Shown here: positions 24,827 through 36,618 of the stretch, piece by piece
How the letters are laid out: the number at the start of each line of letters is the position of its first letter
How positions within the stretch are numbered: the first letter of the stretch is position 1
NCBI RefSeq assembly: GCF_020966755.1
Contig: NZ_JAJKFT010000010.1
Coordinates: 3,628,481 to 3,692,480 of the forward strand
Direction: 5' to 3'
DNA length: 64,000 nucleotides
Source of the DNA: Blastopirellula sediminis
GTDB lineage: Bacteria; Planctomycetota; Planctomycetia; Pirellulales; Pirellulaceae
Position numbers and translations under genes: made by a program
The notes under the pieces: model-generated
Told to the model about the DNA's origin: nothing
The model's database searches: none
The model's input: only the letters and a program-made list of their open reading frames with translations

Positions 24827-27346
24827 ATGGAGATAGCCAAGATGCGCCGTAAAACTCAGTTCCTGGTAACGCTAGTCGCTCGATTACTACTCCTGTTCGT
24901 TCTGTTGAGCAGGGCTGAAACGCTCTCGCACGCCATGGCGCAGTCGGAGGACGAACAATCGCCGGCCGGCCGTTACGTCTTACACGGCAACTGCGTCGAT
25001 CAGGCTGATCTCTCTCCCTTGGCCGGAATTGCCGTGACGTTGTACGAGGTGGCGGGAATGACCGGGGCGCCGGTAGAGATCGCCAAGACGGTCTCCGATG
25101 CGGAAGGGAAATTCAAATTCACAGGGCTCGTTCCCGAACGCCGCGACTTCGCCCTTGATCGACTCCGGTATGACGTGGTTGGCAGAATGCCCGGTTGGGC
25201 GATTGGTAAGAGCTTCTTCAATCAAATCAACGGGGAGTATGTACCGACGATTCGCCTGACGCGCGAAACGGCGACGCTCCGCGGCAAAGTTGTCGACATC
25301 GATGGTCAGCCGATCGCCGGGGCGACTGTTACTCCCTATTTTGTGAACGTCCGGCCGATGCCAGAATTCCTCTCGGCGACGACCGACGCCGAGGGGCGTT
25401 TTCAACTGGATGGCATCGGCATCTACAGTTGGAGCCCGACGCACGTTGTTCCAACGCATGTCGCCGTCCGGCACCCCGATTATCCGCCAGCTTCCGGCAG
25501 AACTAAGAAACTGCCGGACGATATCACGGTGACGATGGAGCGTGGCTGCGTGGTGCAAGGGAAAGTCGTCGATAGCGTGACCGGAGGGCTGGCCGATGGG
25601 GTGTTAGTGAACGCTGGCAGCATTGCCGGTGGACCGAGTCAATGGGCGTCTACCAACGCAGTGGGCGAGTTTCGGATGGTGATTCCTGAAGGGAATTACA
25701 CCTTTCGTGTTGAAAAGCACGATCGCATCGGCTTGGCGCTAGGCGAAACCTGGTGCGGCGCCGGACAGAAGATCGACTTGCCTCCGATTTTGCTGATTCG
25801 CGGCGGCGTGATCGCAGGGCAGGTGGTTCACGCGAAGACCGGTCAGCCGATCGTCTTTACCGAGCGAGGAGAGCGGCTCCGGCTTGGTCTCTACGGTCCG
25901 TCGGAATTGAATCGCCAAATCGCCGCTCCCCGATCGCTAGTGGAGGTCGACGCAAATGGACGCTTCGAACTGAGGGCGGCGCCAGGCGACAACTTTCCCT
26001 ATGTGCTGAATCACGAAGCGAATCGGATGTCGTGGAATACCGAGAAACAGTCGCCGGTTGTGGTGAAAGAGGGAGAGACGACCGACTACAACTTGTTGTT
26101 TGAGCCGCCGATCGCTTCGGCGGAAAAAATGAAAGATGCCGAAGCGCTAATCGCCGAATTGTCAAAAGACCCGACCGAGCGGACGGCCCAGATCTTGTCT
26201 GCTTATCGGCAGTATGCTCACCCTTTTGAGGATGCCGAGGTTTGGGCCTGTATGACCCGCGAACTGATTGCGCTGGGGCCACAGGCTGTGCCGCAGTTAA
26301 TCGCGGAGCTGGATGCGACGAAGCACGAGGGAATGTTGCGGCGTCTCGGATTCGCCTTGCGTGCGATCGGCGATCCCCGGGCAGTTCCTGCCCTCATTCG
26401 GGCAATTCCCAAAACGCACGTCCCGACCGGAAGCGACTGCGGGCTGCGAATCGATTCTTCCGAGCTAACCGCTCTCTTGCGAAAGTATGATCTCGACGAG
26501 CAAGACCGGGGCGACTGGATCAGCTATGAGCGACCAGTCGGCGAGATCTGCGGCGCCCTTCACAAACTGACGGGACAAAATTTTGACGACATGGCCCTCA
26601 GCTCAATCCATCTGAGCGAAGATCCGCGGCGGGCGATCATGCAGCAGCGGCGGTTTGATCGTCATGCTCAGCTTTGGCAATCGTGGTGGGAGCAAAACTG
26701 GCGGACGCTGACGCTGGACGAACAGTTTGCGACGGTTGGTTTGAAGAGCGAAGAAAAGCCTATTCCGCCGCCAATGGCCGAGTTGGGACCAACGGCGAAG
26801 TACGGCAACGGACGGATTGGCGCGAGTCTTTCGCCGGTGAGCGTCCAGGGAAGATACAACAGACACTTCCTCGATCTCGATACCGGTTACGAGCCACATC
26901 CGCCGGCAGCGTTTATCAAGGAAGGCGCCAAGCCGACCGAAGCGGAAGTTTCCGCATGGGCCGCTGAGCAAGGGTGCGATCTGATCTGCGTCCCGTACCC
27001 GACCGACGTTGGAAAGTCGGCCGTCGCTCTAAAAGCCATCGACATGCAGGTGCGTGAAATCAGTCTGACTGACGCCCGAAAGATCAAGCATTGGATCGCT
27101 TCTGGGAAACTGCCTGAGGGACGCCAGGTCGAAGACCAATTCCTGGTTCATTACGATCCAAAGACCCAGCGTTTTGTCCCCGGCGCCGAATCGGCCTTTT
27201 TGTATACGACCGAGGAGGGATGCATCGGAATGATTACGATTGGAATGCCCAACGGGGAGGAAACGATGATTGGCCTGGAGGACCTAAATGCAAGCGACGT
27301 ACTCCCACGTCGCGCCACGTTCGACCTGCGGGAGATTATTCCGTAA
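24827..27346 (+). CDS. large exported carboxypeptidase-regulatory/HEAT protein
   Basis: An 839-residue protein with an N-terminal signal/anchor (RRKTQFLVTLVARLLLLFVL, cleavage near AMAQ, about 36). Two or three carboxypeptidase-regulatory-like beta-sandwiches follow (SPLAGIAVTLYEV, about 60; VDIDGQPIAGATVTPY, about 155; RGGVIAGQVVHAKTG, about 325). Residues about 430-540 carry HEAT-like helices (GPQAVPQLIAELDATKHEG, GDPRAVPALIRAIPKT), and the C-terminal 250 residues are unassigned. Two starts fit: 24827 and 24842. It looks like an envelope scaffold; no catalysis is evident. Confidence 0.65.
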   Translation: MEIAKMRRKTQFLVTLVARLLLLFVLLSRAETLSHAMAQSEDEQSPAGRYVLHGNCVDQADLSPLAGIAVTLYEVAGMTGAPVEIAKTVSDAEGKFKFTGLVPERRDFALDRLRYDVVGRMPGWAIGKSFFNQINGEYVPTIRLTRETATLRGKVVDIDGQPIAGATVTPYFVNVRPMPEFLSATTDAEGRFQLDGIGIYSWSPTHVVPTHVAVRHPDYPPASGRTKKLPDDITVTMERGCVVQGKVVDSVTGGLADGVLVNAGSIAGGPSQWASTNAVGEFRMVIPEGNYTFRVEKHDRIGLALGETWCGAGQKIDLPPILLIRGGVIAGQVVHAKTGQPIVFTERGERLRLGLYGPSELNRQIAAPRSLVEVDANGRFELRAAPGDNFPYVLNHEANRMSWNTEKQSPVVVKEGETTDYNLLFEPPIASAEKMKDAEALIAELSKDPTERTAQILSAYRQYAHPFEDAEVWACMTRELIALGPQAVPQLIAELDATKHEGMLRRLGFALRAIGDPRAVPALIRAIPKTHVPTGSDCGLRIDSSELTALLRKYDLDEQDRGDWISYERPVGEICGALHKLTGQNFDDMALSSIHLSEDPRRAIMQQRRFDRHAQLWQSWWEQNWRTLTLDEQFATVGLKSEEKPIPPPMAELGPTAKYGNGRIGASLSPVSVQGRYNRHFLDLDTGYEPHPPAAFIKEGAKPTEAEVSAWAAEQGCDLICVPYPTDVGKSAVALKAIDMQVREISLTDARKIKHWIASGKLPEGRQVEDQFLVHYDPKTQRFVPGAESAFLYTTEEGCIGMITIGMPNGEETMIGLEDLNASDVLPRRATFDLREIIP

Positions 27347-27362
27347 CGACGAATTGTACCCG

Positions 27363-28589
27363 TTACCTCGACTTGTTTCCGCCCGAGATCAGGTTCGCTT
27401 TCGCACTTCGCGAAAGTCCCTTGATCGCCAGCTCCCGCTTCAGCGCAGCGCTTTTATTCGGCAGCGACTCGTGATAGACCAGCTCGACCGGCAAGCGGCT
27501 GCGGGTGTACTTCGCTCCTTTGCCGGCGTTGTGGGTTGCGATCCGTTGGGATAGTTCGTTGGTGACGCCGGTGTAGTAGGATCCGTCGGCGCACTGGACG
27601 ATGTAGGCCGACCAGGTTTCGGCGAGTTGTTTCTTCAGCTTCAGAACGGCGAGTTCTTTCGCCTTCGCTTCGACTTCGACAGTGAGTTCCAGGTTTCGCC
27701 AACAATCGGGGAAGTCGGTGACGTCGATGTAGTCGTGATGTCGCTGCGGCTTCGGACCTTTCCAACCTTCGAGCGGACTGGAGAGGTGGAACATCGGCTC
27801 CCGGTTCCAAGTGGCGATCGCCGCGGTGGTCGCTTCCTCGATCGACAGTTCGTCCGGGTTGCAGCGATGGTGGTGGACGTCGTAGACGAGCGGAATGCCG
27901 GTCGACTGACAAAGGGGCAACAAGTCGGCCGGCGTGTAGGTGACGTCGTCGTTCTCGACCGTCAATCGACTGCGGGCTCGTTTCGAGAGTCGCGACAACG
28001 TTTCGGCGAAACGCTCAAGTGACTCTTGCTTGTTGCCGTAAGCGCCGCCGCCATGAATGTTCACCACATCGGCGCCAACCCACTCGGCGACTTCGCTTTG
28101 ATATTCAAGTTCGGCGAGCGACCGCTCGACCACGTCCTCTTTGGGAGAATTGAGGACGACGAATTGATCAGGATGAAAACAAGTGCGGATGTTATGCTTC
28201 TTGGCGAATTTCCCACACGCCTTAAAGCGTTTGACGATTTCTTCCCCGTCGGGAAGCTCCTCCACGCGATAGCCGCAGGTCTCGTGCGTTTTGACGGGAA
28301 GGATCTGGCTATTGATCCGAAAACAGCCGATCCCCTCCTCGGCACAATACTCAAGCGCCGCCAATAGCGCATCGGCGTTCGCCAGGCAAAGTCCTGACAG
28401 CTTCGCCAGGCCGTCGCCCCGTTTCATCGCGCTGATCGCTTTGACGGTGGTGTTGCGAAACTTGATCGGCTGCTCGTGAAAGATGCAGCAGAGACCGAGA
28501 CGGATGCCGCCAACGGTTGGTGATTCGGTCATATCGAAACGCAGCTTTCCAGGATCCAGGTTCGCATCATGCTCTTCCATGTGACGCAT
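27363..28589 (-). CDS. UV damage endonuclease UvsE fused to a GIY-YIG domain
   Basis: A 408-residue two-domain protein. Residues about 27-310 are UvsE/UvdE, a TIM-barrel endonuclease that nicks 5' of UV photoproducts; metal-site segments are visible (CFHPDQFVV with His139, VNIHGGG with His179, LTVEND with Glu212, YDVHHH with Asp237/His240, HHDYID near 285). Residues 327-400 are a complete YhbQ-type GIY-YIG nuclease domain (AYIVQCADGSYYTGVTN, Arg349 in RIATHN, VELVYHE with Glu373-374). The fusion is in one frame with no stop between. The start at 28589 lacks a clear ribosome site; 28532 is an alternative that begins just before the UvsE core. Confidence 0.85.
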   Translation of the reverse strand: MRHMEEHDANLDPGKLRFDMTESPTVGGIRLGLCCIFHEQPIKFRNTTVKAISAMKRGDGLAKLSGLCLANADALLAALEYCAEEGIGCFRINSQILPVKTHETCGYRVEELPDGEEIVKRFKACGKFAKKHNIRTCFHPDQFVVLNSPKEDVVERSLAELEYQSEVAEWVGADVVNIHGGGAYGNKQESLERFAETLSRLSKRARSRLTVENDDVTYTPADLLPLCQSTGIPLVYDVHHHRCNPDELSIEEATTAAIATWNREPMFHLSSPLEGWKGPKPQRHHDYIDVTDFPDCWRNLELTVEVEAKAKELAVLKLKKQLAETWSAYIVQCADGSYYTGVTNELSQRIATHNAGKGAKYTRSRLPVELVYHESLPNKSAALKRELAIKGLSRSAKANLISGGNKSR

Positions 28590-28738
28590 TCGCGTCGGTA
28601 AAGAGTGTAACCGCGAAATTTCTGAGAATTAACGGGGCGAAATTGGCGCCGCGTGCGCCCCCTCCCCTGTCTGGCGGCGCCTTGCCCCGCAACTCCCGCG
28701 GGAGCAATAATTAAAGAAAGACCCCAGGGAGAAATGCG

Positions 28739-30133
28739 ATGCCCACGAATCTATTCGGCAAACTGCCGACCGTTAGCGAATTGTTGGACAAGCCGCCGCT
28801 GAAGAAGCTGCGGGAGACGATGAACCCGGCCACGCTGGTGAGCAACGTCGGCGTCTATCTCGATCGCTACCAGCGGGACTTCAAGTCGCGCGTTGCTGAT
28901 TTTCCGGCGCCCAAGCTGCAGCATCTGGCCGAGTCGATCTCGCGCTGGCTAACGGGAGACGCTCCGGCCGGGATTCGCGCGGCGATTAACGGGACCGGCG
29001 TCGTGCTCGCTCCGGAACTGGGGAAATGTGCGATCGCCGAACGAGCGATCCAAGGGGCGTACGCTCGCCTGCGCGATTATCACACGACCCAGCTCGACGC
29101 CGAGTCGTCGCGGCAGAGCGCTTCGCAGGCCGAAGCGGTCCGGCTAATTACCGACCTAGCGGTCGCGACCGACGCGGCGATCGTCAACACGCGGACCGCG
29201 GCGCTCCATCTGGCGCTGAGCGAACTCGCGGCGGGGCGCAAGGTGGTGGTCGCGCGCGGCGAATTGGGGGAAACCTTCGACGGCATTCACTTGCCGAACT
29301 TGCTTGCCGGCGCAGGGGTTCTGCTGGTCGAAGTTGGCGCGAGCAACAGCGCGACGTTGGCCGACTACGAAAAGGCGATCGAAGACGATACCGCGGCGAT
29401 TCTGTCGATCGATGCGAGCAATTTCGCCGGCGTTACCAGCGCCACGCGTCCGAGCCTGGCCGAGTTGTCGGCCCTCGCCAAGAAGCGAGGCGTGACGCTC
29501 ATTCATGACGTCGGCGTCGGTGGTTTGCAAAGTCGCGACGAATATCAAGGCTTTGGCGTCGATAGCGTTCAGGCGGCGATTGCTCATGGCGCCGATCTGG
29601 TCATCGCGGCCGGCAATCACTTGTTGGGCGGACCTGACGCAGGCTTGCTGGTGGGTCGTCAGAAGCTGATCGAGCAAATTCGGAGCTCGGCGCTCTTTCC
29701 GCTCGTCGGATCTTCGCCGCTCGAGTTGGCCGCTTTGACCGAGACGTTGGAAATCTATCGGATGGGTGAGTTGGTCGCCGACGAGATTCCTCTCCTCGCA
29801 CTGCTCACCACGACGATCGCCAATTTGGAACTGCGGGCCAATCGTTTGGCCGAGCAGATTCTGGCGTCGCCGCTGGTCGAATCGGTGGTGGTAGAGCCAT
29901 GCAAGGCGCATCTGCTGCCGGGAAGCATGCCGATCGATTCGGTCTGCGTGAAGGTCGTTCCCAGCGATGGGGATGTCGCTGCGATGTACGCGCGACTGCA
30001 GCAGAATTTGTATCCCCTCTTCGTGCGGCAAGCGGCCGGGCATCTCGCGATTGACCTGCGGACCGTTTTCCCACGGCAAGATTTCCTGATCGCTGGCATG
30101 TTCCCGCTGGGAGTCGAAGAATCCCCCAAATAG
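28739..30133 (+). CDS. SelA-like PLP-fold protein lacking the catalytic lysine
   Basis: A 464-residue homologue of SelA (L-seryl-tRNA(Sec) selenium transferase): the N-terminal domain, INGTGVVL (83-90), VVVARGELGETFDGIHLPNLL (169-189) and the GGPDAGLLVG block (298-306) align with SelA. But the PLP lysine of the SGDKLLGGPQ motif is His294 here (AGNHLLGGPD), the arginine-rich RALRADK segment is SPL-type (PLVGSSPL, 321-328), and HTNLGR is APELGK. Canonical selenium transfer is therefore unlikely. No selB, selC or selD is present. A CCAGGGAG ribosome site precedes 28739. Confidence 0.85.
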   Translation: MPTNLFGKLPTVSELLDKPPLKKLRETMNPATLVSNVGVYLDRYQRDFKSRVADFPAPKLQHLAESISRWLTGDAPAGIRAAINGTGVVLAPELGKCAIAERAIQGAYARLRDYHTTQLDAESSRQSASQAEAVRLITDLAVATDAAIVNTRTAALHLALSELAAGRKVVVARGELGETFDGIHLPNLLAGAGVLLVEVGASNSATLADYEKAIEDDTAAILSIDASNFAGVTSATRPSLAELSALAKKRGVTLIHDVGVGGLQSRDEYQGFGVDSVQAAIAHGADLVIAAGNHLLGGPDAGLLVGRQKLIEQIRSSALFPLVGSSPLELAALTETLEIYRMGELVADEIPLLALLTTTIANLELRANRLAEQILASPLVESVVVEPCKAHLLPGSMPIDSVCVKVVPSDGDVAAMYARLQQNLYPLFVRQAAGHLAIDLRTVFPRQDFLIAGMFPLGVEESPK

Positions 30134-30245
30134 GGCCGTTTGTTCAGCAACATGGCCGTGATTCATTGCGAAAGCTCCTCGCTCAGCGTAATTTAGGGTA
30201 ATTCTACGGCCCTGGGGCTTTCGGCGATCTAGTTTAGTGGGCGAA

Positions 30246-31073
30246 ATGTCACGACTCGCGATAATGATCTGGCTGACCAGCGTTTCTCTCTGCGTGGCGC
30301 AGGACATTCCAGATCTATTAACGCCCCACGATCACCACGAATGGGCTCGCTTCGCCCCCGGATCGTGGAAGAAGCTGCGACATACCACCCAGATCTACAA
30401 AGATGGCGCCGCTGGGCCGATCAGCGTCACCACGCAGACGATCCGTCTGAAAGAAGTGGGGGACGATTATGTGCTGCTTGAAACGGCATCGCAGTCGGAA
30501 GTCGGGGGGCAAGTCTTCGACAAGCCGACCCTCTCGTTCCGCAGCGGGCTGAGCGGTGAACCGGATCGCTACACGGCGACGGTCACTCCCGGCGAACAGG
30601 AAGCCTTGGTGGTGAACGGGGTTACTTATCCCAGTCAGCTCCGAAAGGTCGTGATTACCGGTCAATCGGAGGAAATCAGCGGCAACGTCCTCTACTGTCC
30701 TGCGACGGCGCCATGGGTGCTGCGGCGACGATTTGAGGCGCGGGAGATTGGCGGCGGTATGGTTACCAAGACGATCGCGACCGACCCCATCGCTCTCGAT
30801 ATGCCCTATCCGGTGCTGGCCGAGAACAAAACTGTCGCCTTTTTTCGGACCCGGATTGTGGTCCCCGAGAAGACCTCAACCACTTCGGTAGAAATCCATT
30901 GCGCCGACGTCCCGGGCTTTGTCGTCTCCAGCTCGACCACGACGATCGACGCGTCGGGAAAGATGATCAACCGGACGACGACCACCTTGGTCAGCTACGA
31001 GGCCAAGCTGGCCGAACAGAACTCTCCGACCGCGATTCGCCGCCGCGGACTCTTCAGCCGCCGCAACCGCTAG
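30246..31073 (+). CDS. secreted protein, unknown
   Basis: A 275-residue protein with a short signal peptide (MSRLAIMIWLTSVSLCVAQ, cleavage about residue 17-19) when begun at the ATG at 30246; a GTG at 30237 is also in frame. The mature part is beta-rich with Thr/Val runs (TSTTSVEIHCADVPGFVVSSSTTT, about 213-236) and a basic C-terminus (RRRGLFSRRNR). No family is recognised. Confidence 0.6.
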   Translation: MSRLAIMIWLTSVSLCVAQDIPDLLTPHDHHEWARFAPGSWKKLRHTTQIYKDGAAGPISVTTQTIRLKEVGDDYVLLETASQSEVGGQVFDKPTLSFRSGLSGEPDRYTATVTPGEQEALVVNGVTYPSQLRKVVITGQSEEISGNVLYCPATAPWVLRRRFEAREIGGGMVTKTIATDPIALDMPYPVLAENKTVAFFRTRIVVPEKTSTTSVEIHCADVPGFVVSSSTTTIDASGKMINRTTTTLVSYEAKLAEQNSPTAIRRRGLFSRRNR

Positions 31074-31166
31074 GCCTTCTAACTGCGGAAAACTGGGGAA
31101 ATCGCCCCCTTTCCGGGCTGCGACTCCCCGTGAGAGCGTTGCCAGCATCGGCATTGCCCGCCATAA

Positions 31167-33969
<2,803 letters not shown>

Positions 33970-34010
33970 TCGATTACGAAGCTTTGCTACTTGGGAGCGA
34001 TTGGTTGAAG

Positions 34011-34043
34011 CGGCGAGATCGTCTGATCTCGCCGTTTTCGTTT
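34011..34043 (+). terminator. terminator after the secreted protein gene
   Basis: 10-bp stem (34011-34020 with 34025-34034), loop GTCT, followed by TTTTCGTTTTC. Confidence 0.8.
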
Positions 34044-34098
34044 TCTTGGCGAAATTTTTGGTAGGATCTCCAATATCACGGCTCGGTTCGCGAACCTG

Positions 34099-34168
34099 CG
34101 TAGGGCAGGCCGTGCCTGCCGAAATGCGAACGCCAGCAAGAAGAACGGCAGGCACGGCCTGCCCTACG
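34099..34168. repeat. 22-bp perfect palindromic element
   Basis: Arms 34099-34120 and 34147-34168 are perfect inverse copies (core GCAGGCACGGCCTGCC), 26-base spacer. It lies 20 bp upstream of the decapeptide-repeat gene, so it would be transcribed in its leader. Confidence 0.75.
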
Positions 34169-34190
34169 GCTACTCGAAGGAGAGTCCGTT

Positions 34191-34598
34191 ATGCGTCACG
34201 CCTATCGTTATCAACCGTATCGTTACGAGTCCGAGACGAAGTTCCTGGGACTCCCCTTGGTCAGCATCGCGTATGGTCCCGACGGCCCTTCGCCAACCGG
34301 CGTCGCTCGCGGCGTCTTCGCCTTTGGCGATGTGGCGATTGGGATGTTCGCCTGTGGTGGTGTGTCGATCGGGTTGATCTCAGTCGGCGGCCTATCGGTC
34401 GGAGCGATTAGCTTGGGCGGAGTCGCGATTGGAATCTTAGCGCTAGGAGGTCTGGCGGTGGGAATCCTGGGCGCAGCCGGCGGCTGTGCGGTTGGCGCCG
34501 TCGCCATCGGCGGATGCGCCATCGGCTGGCAAGCGTTCGGCGGAGCGGCGATTCGGATACCGGAGTTGCTCTCGAGCGTCGTGCGTTTTCCGTTTTAG
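34191..34598 (+). CDS. decapeptide-repeat Gly/Ala/Ile protein
   Basis: A 135-residue protein whose residues about 40-120 form about eight tandem decapeptides of the type x-x-x-x-G-G-x-A/S-I/V-G (examples FAFGDVAIGM, FACGGVSIGL, ISVGGLSVGA, ISLGGVAIGI, LALGGLAVGI). Such repeats suggest a small beta-helix or a membrane-inserted Gly-zipper stack; both are inference. There is no signal peptide. The N-terminus is Arg/Tyr-rich. Function unknown. Confidence 0.65.
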   Translation: MRHAYRYQPYRYESETKFLGLPLVSIAYGPDGPSPTGVARGVFAFGDVAIGMFACGGVSIGLISVGGLSVGAISLGGVAIGILALGGLAVGILGAAGGCAVGAVAIGGCAIGWQAFGGAAIRIPELLSSVVRFPF

Positions 34599-34608
34599 AA
34601 CGCGCGGA

Positions 34609-36618
34609 TTAACGCCACGAGTTTTCGCCTGGCGTGAACGGCAACGCATCTCTGGCGTCGGGGATCCCGTCGCCGTCAGCATCGTTCGCGGACTTGCGCT
34701 GCGTGACCGGCGTTGGCTGCGATGCGATCTCTTTCCAAAGTGCGATTGCCGCATCGCGTCGCGTCAGCTTGGCCGAATTGGCGGGAGCGGCGCACTCATA
34801 ACCTTTGGCGCGAATTTTCGCGACGACGTCGTTCATCCATTTTTCGTCGGCCGCTGCTTCCGGTTGAAAGTCAACGTCGGCGGGGCCGAGCGGCAAGAGG
34901 CGGCGAGCGGCCAATTGTTGGATCGCCACGAATCCAGTGTCGTAAGGATCGACGTCGCCAAACGGCCAGATCGCGACTGGCGCCGCATCTTTCTCGGGGA
35001 GCAGGCCGTTCCAGACTTTCGCCAACAGCTGCTGATCGAACCAGATTTGTCGCGGCTCCACCTCTTGCTGCAAACTGACCGCGGCGATCGCTCCGCAGGC
35101 CTGGCCAGCTGCCGTCGACTGGTCATGCAAGCGGCATGAAGAGCTGACGATGCTGGTGTAGCCAAGATTCTTTTGAGCGCCGAGCAATCCGTCGAACTCA
35201 ACAGGCACGAAGCTGCGCATGGGAAAGATCGCTCGCCCCGTGCCGCCGACCCCAAACCGGCGTTTGCCACGGAACGTCGCTTCCCAGGGGCCTTCCGGTC
35301 CGTCAGGCGTCATCCAGCGCCGGGCCGTCGGATGGAAGTCGAGTTCAAATTGCCACGAGAAAACCCCATCTTCAAACATCGTTTGGGCGTAGTTCGATTG
35401 CGAGCCTTCGCCGAGAACCTCTTGCTCTTTGATCATGTGCAGCGCTTCCAGTCGCAAGCTCTCGCGCACGTACGGTTTCGGCGGAAGTTTGTCAGGCGTT
35501 CCAAACTCGTCGCTGAGGGCCAACTTCCGGAACAGCGGATACTTTTGCTGAAGGTAGTAGAGATACTGGAGCGTCCGCAGTCGCGCGTCCTGAAAGATGA
35601 TCTCCCGCTGAGCCGGCGTGAGATCGACGATCGGTTTCGTCGCCGCCCCCGCTTCGGTCTTTTCGAGCGCAGCGGCCACATTGGCCGGCAACGTATCGAG
35701 CGGATAGTCAATCGGCGGATTGTTGATCAGGATGATGTCCGGCTGCTGACGATCGGTAAGCGCTTTGCCGTCCACTAGGCGACGAGTGGTGTAATTGAAC
35801 TTGTCGTCGATCCAGCTCCACATGCCATGGAAATTACGCTCGTCGTAGCCGGCCGGTTCCGGAATGGTCGCTTCGTTTTCCTGTTCGACCAAAATCATGC
35901 ACCACGTGATCGGGTTCACGTCGGTTTTGGGATCGGGCGATTCCTGGGCGCGCGGCTCGCCATATTCAGCGCGAGCGTCGAGACCAAAGTCGTACGCCGC
36001 CCCTGACAGTTTGATAACGTCTCCCCAGTCGCTGGCGTCGATCGTCAGCTTCGCATTGACTTGCAGCGACTCGCTGCCGCCGGTCGTCGGTTCAAAGAGG
36101 ACGTTGACGACGCGATTCTCCTCTACCCCGACCGACTTCGGACGTAGATTGGAAATGCGGCGAATCTGCCCCGTCGCTTCGTACGGCTGCAGCAGTTCTC
36201 CAAAGATCTGATTCGCGAGCTTTGGTTGACAGGTCGTGATGACCCGCGTGTTGCCGGGGCGGGCCGATCCGTACAGTTCTTTGTTCTTGCGTTCAATGGC
36301 GTCAATCACTTCACGAAACAAACCGGATCGCGGGATCGGGACTTCGCCGTTGTAGTCGTGAGCTCGATTTTCATCGATCGCGCCGAGCGCCTCCGCCGAG
36401 AACTGTCCACCAAGCCACTCGATGTCGTTGACCAGCACGATCCGTTCGATCCCCATGCGAGCCGCTTGGACTGCGGCGGCGCACCCCGATTCCGTTCCAC
36501 CGACGATCAAGAGATCGGCCTCGAGCGTCTTTTCCGCTGCGGTCGCCGCTGAAGGGATGCACCACAGTCCCAGGAGTGTGATCAGAATAGCGGAGCAGCT
36601 TCGCGCAAGAATCGCCAT
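34609..36618 (-). CDS. exported FAD-dependent oxidoreductase with Ca-binding tail
   Basis: A 669-residue FAD_oxidored-type protein. A signal peptide (MAILARSCSAILITLLGLWC, to AATA) precedes the dinucleotide-binding start EADLLIVGGTESGCAAAVQAA (about 32-52) and FSAEALGAIDENR (about 75). The C-terminal 20 residues contain NDADGDGIPDARDALPF, a thrombospondin-3/dockerin-like calcium loop. The ATG at 36618 has a GGAGAAAC ribosome site; 18 upstream residues in frame are not needed. Substrate unknown. Confidence 0.8.
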   Translation of the reverse strand: MAILARSCSAILITLLGLWCIPSAATAAEKTLEADLLIVGGTESGCAAAVQAARMGIERIVLVNDIEWLGGQFSAEALGAIDENRAHDYNGEVPIPRSGLFREVIDAIERKNKELYGSARPGNTRVITTCQPKLANQIFGELLQPYEATGQIRRISNLRPKSVGVEENRVVNVLFEPTTGGSESLQVNAKLTIDASDWGDVIKLSGAAYDFGLDARAEYGEPRAQESPDPKTDVNPITWCMILVEQENEATIPEPAGYDERNFHGMWSWIDDKFNYTTRRLVDGKALTDRQQPDIILINNPPIDYPLDTLPANVAAALEKTEAGAATKPIVDLTPAQREIIFQDARLRTLQYLYYLQQKYPLFRKLALSDEFGTPDKLPPKPYVRESLRLEALHMIKEQEVLGEGSQSNYAQTMFEDGVFSWQFELDFHPTARRWMTPDGPEGPWEATFRGKRRFGVGGTGRAIFPMRSFVPVEFDGLLGAQKNLGYTSIVSSSCRLHDQSTAAGQACGAIAAVSLQQEVEPRQIWFDQQLLAKVWNGLLPEKDAAPVAIWPFGDVDPYDTGFVAIQQLAARRLLPLGPADVDFQPEAAADEKWMNDVVAKIRAKGYECAAPANSAKLTRRDAAIALWKEIASQPTPVTQRKSANDADGDGIPDARDALPFTPGENSWR

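Noticed and set aside
28739-30133. Annotating this as a functional selenocysteine synthase (selA)
   Set aside because: The catalytic lysine and the arginine segment are missing, and no other sel gene is present in the window.
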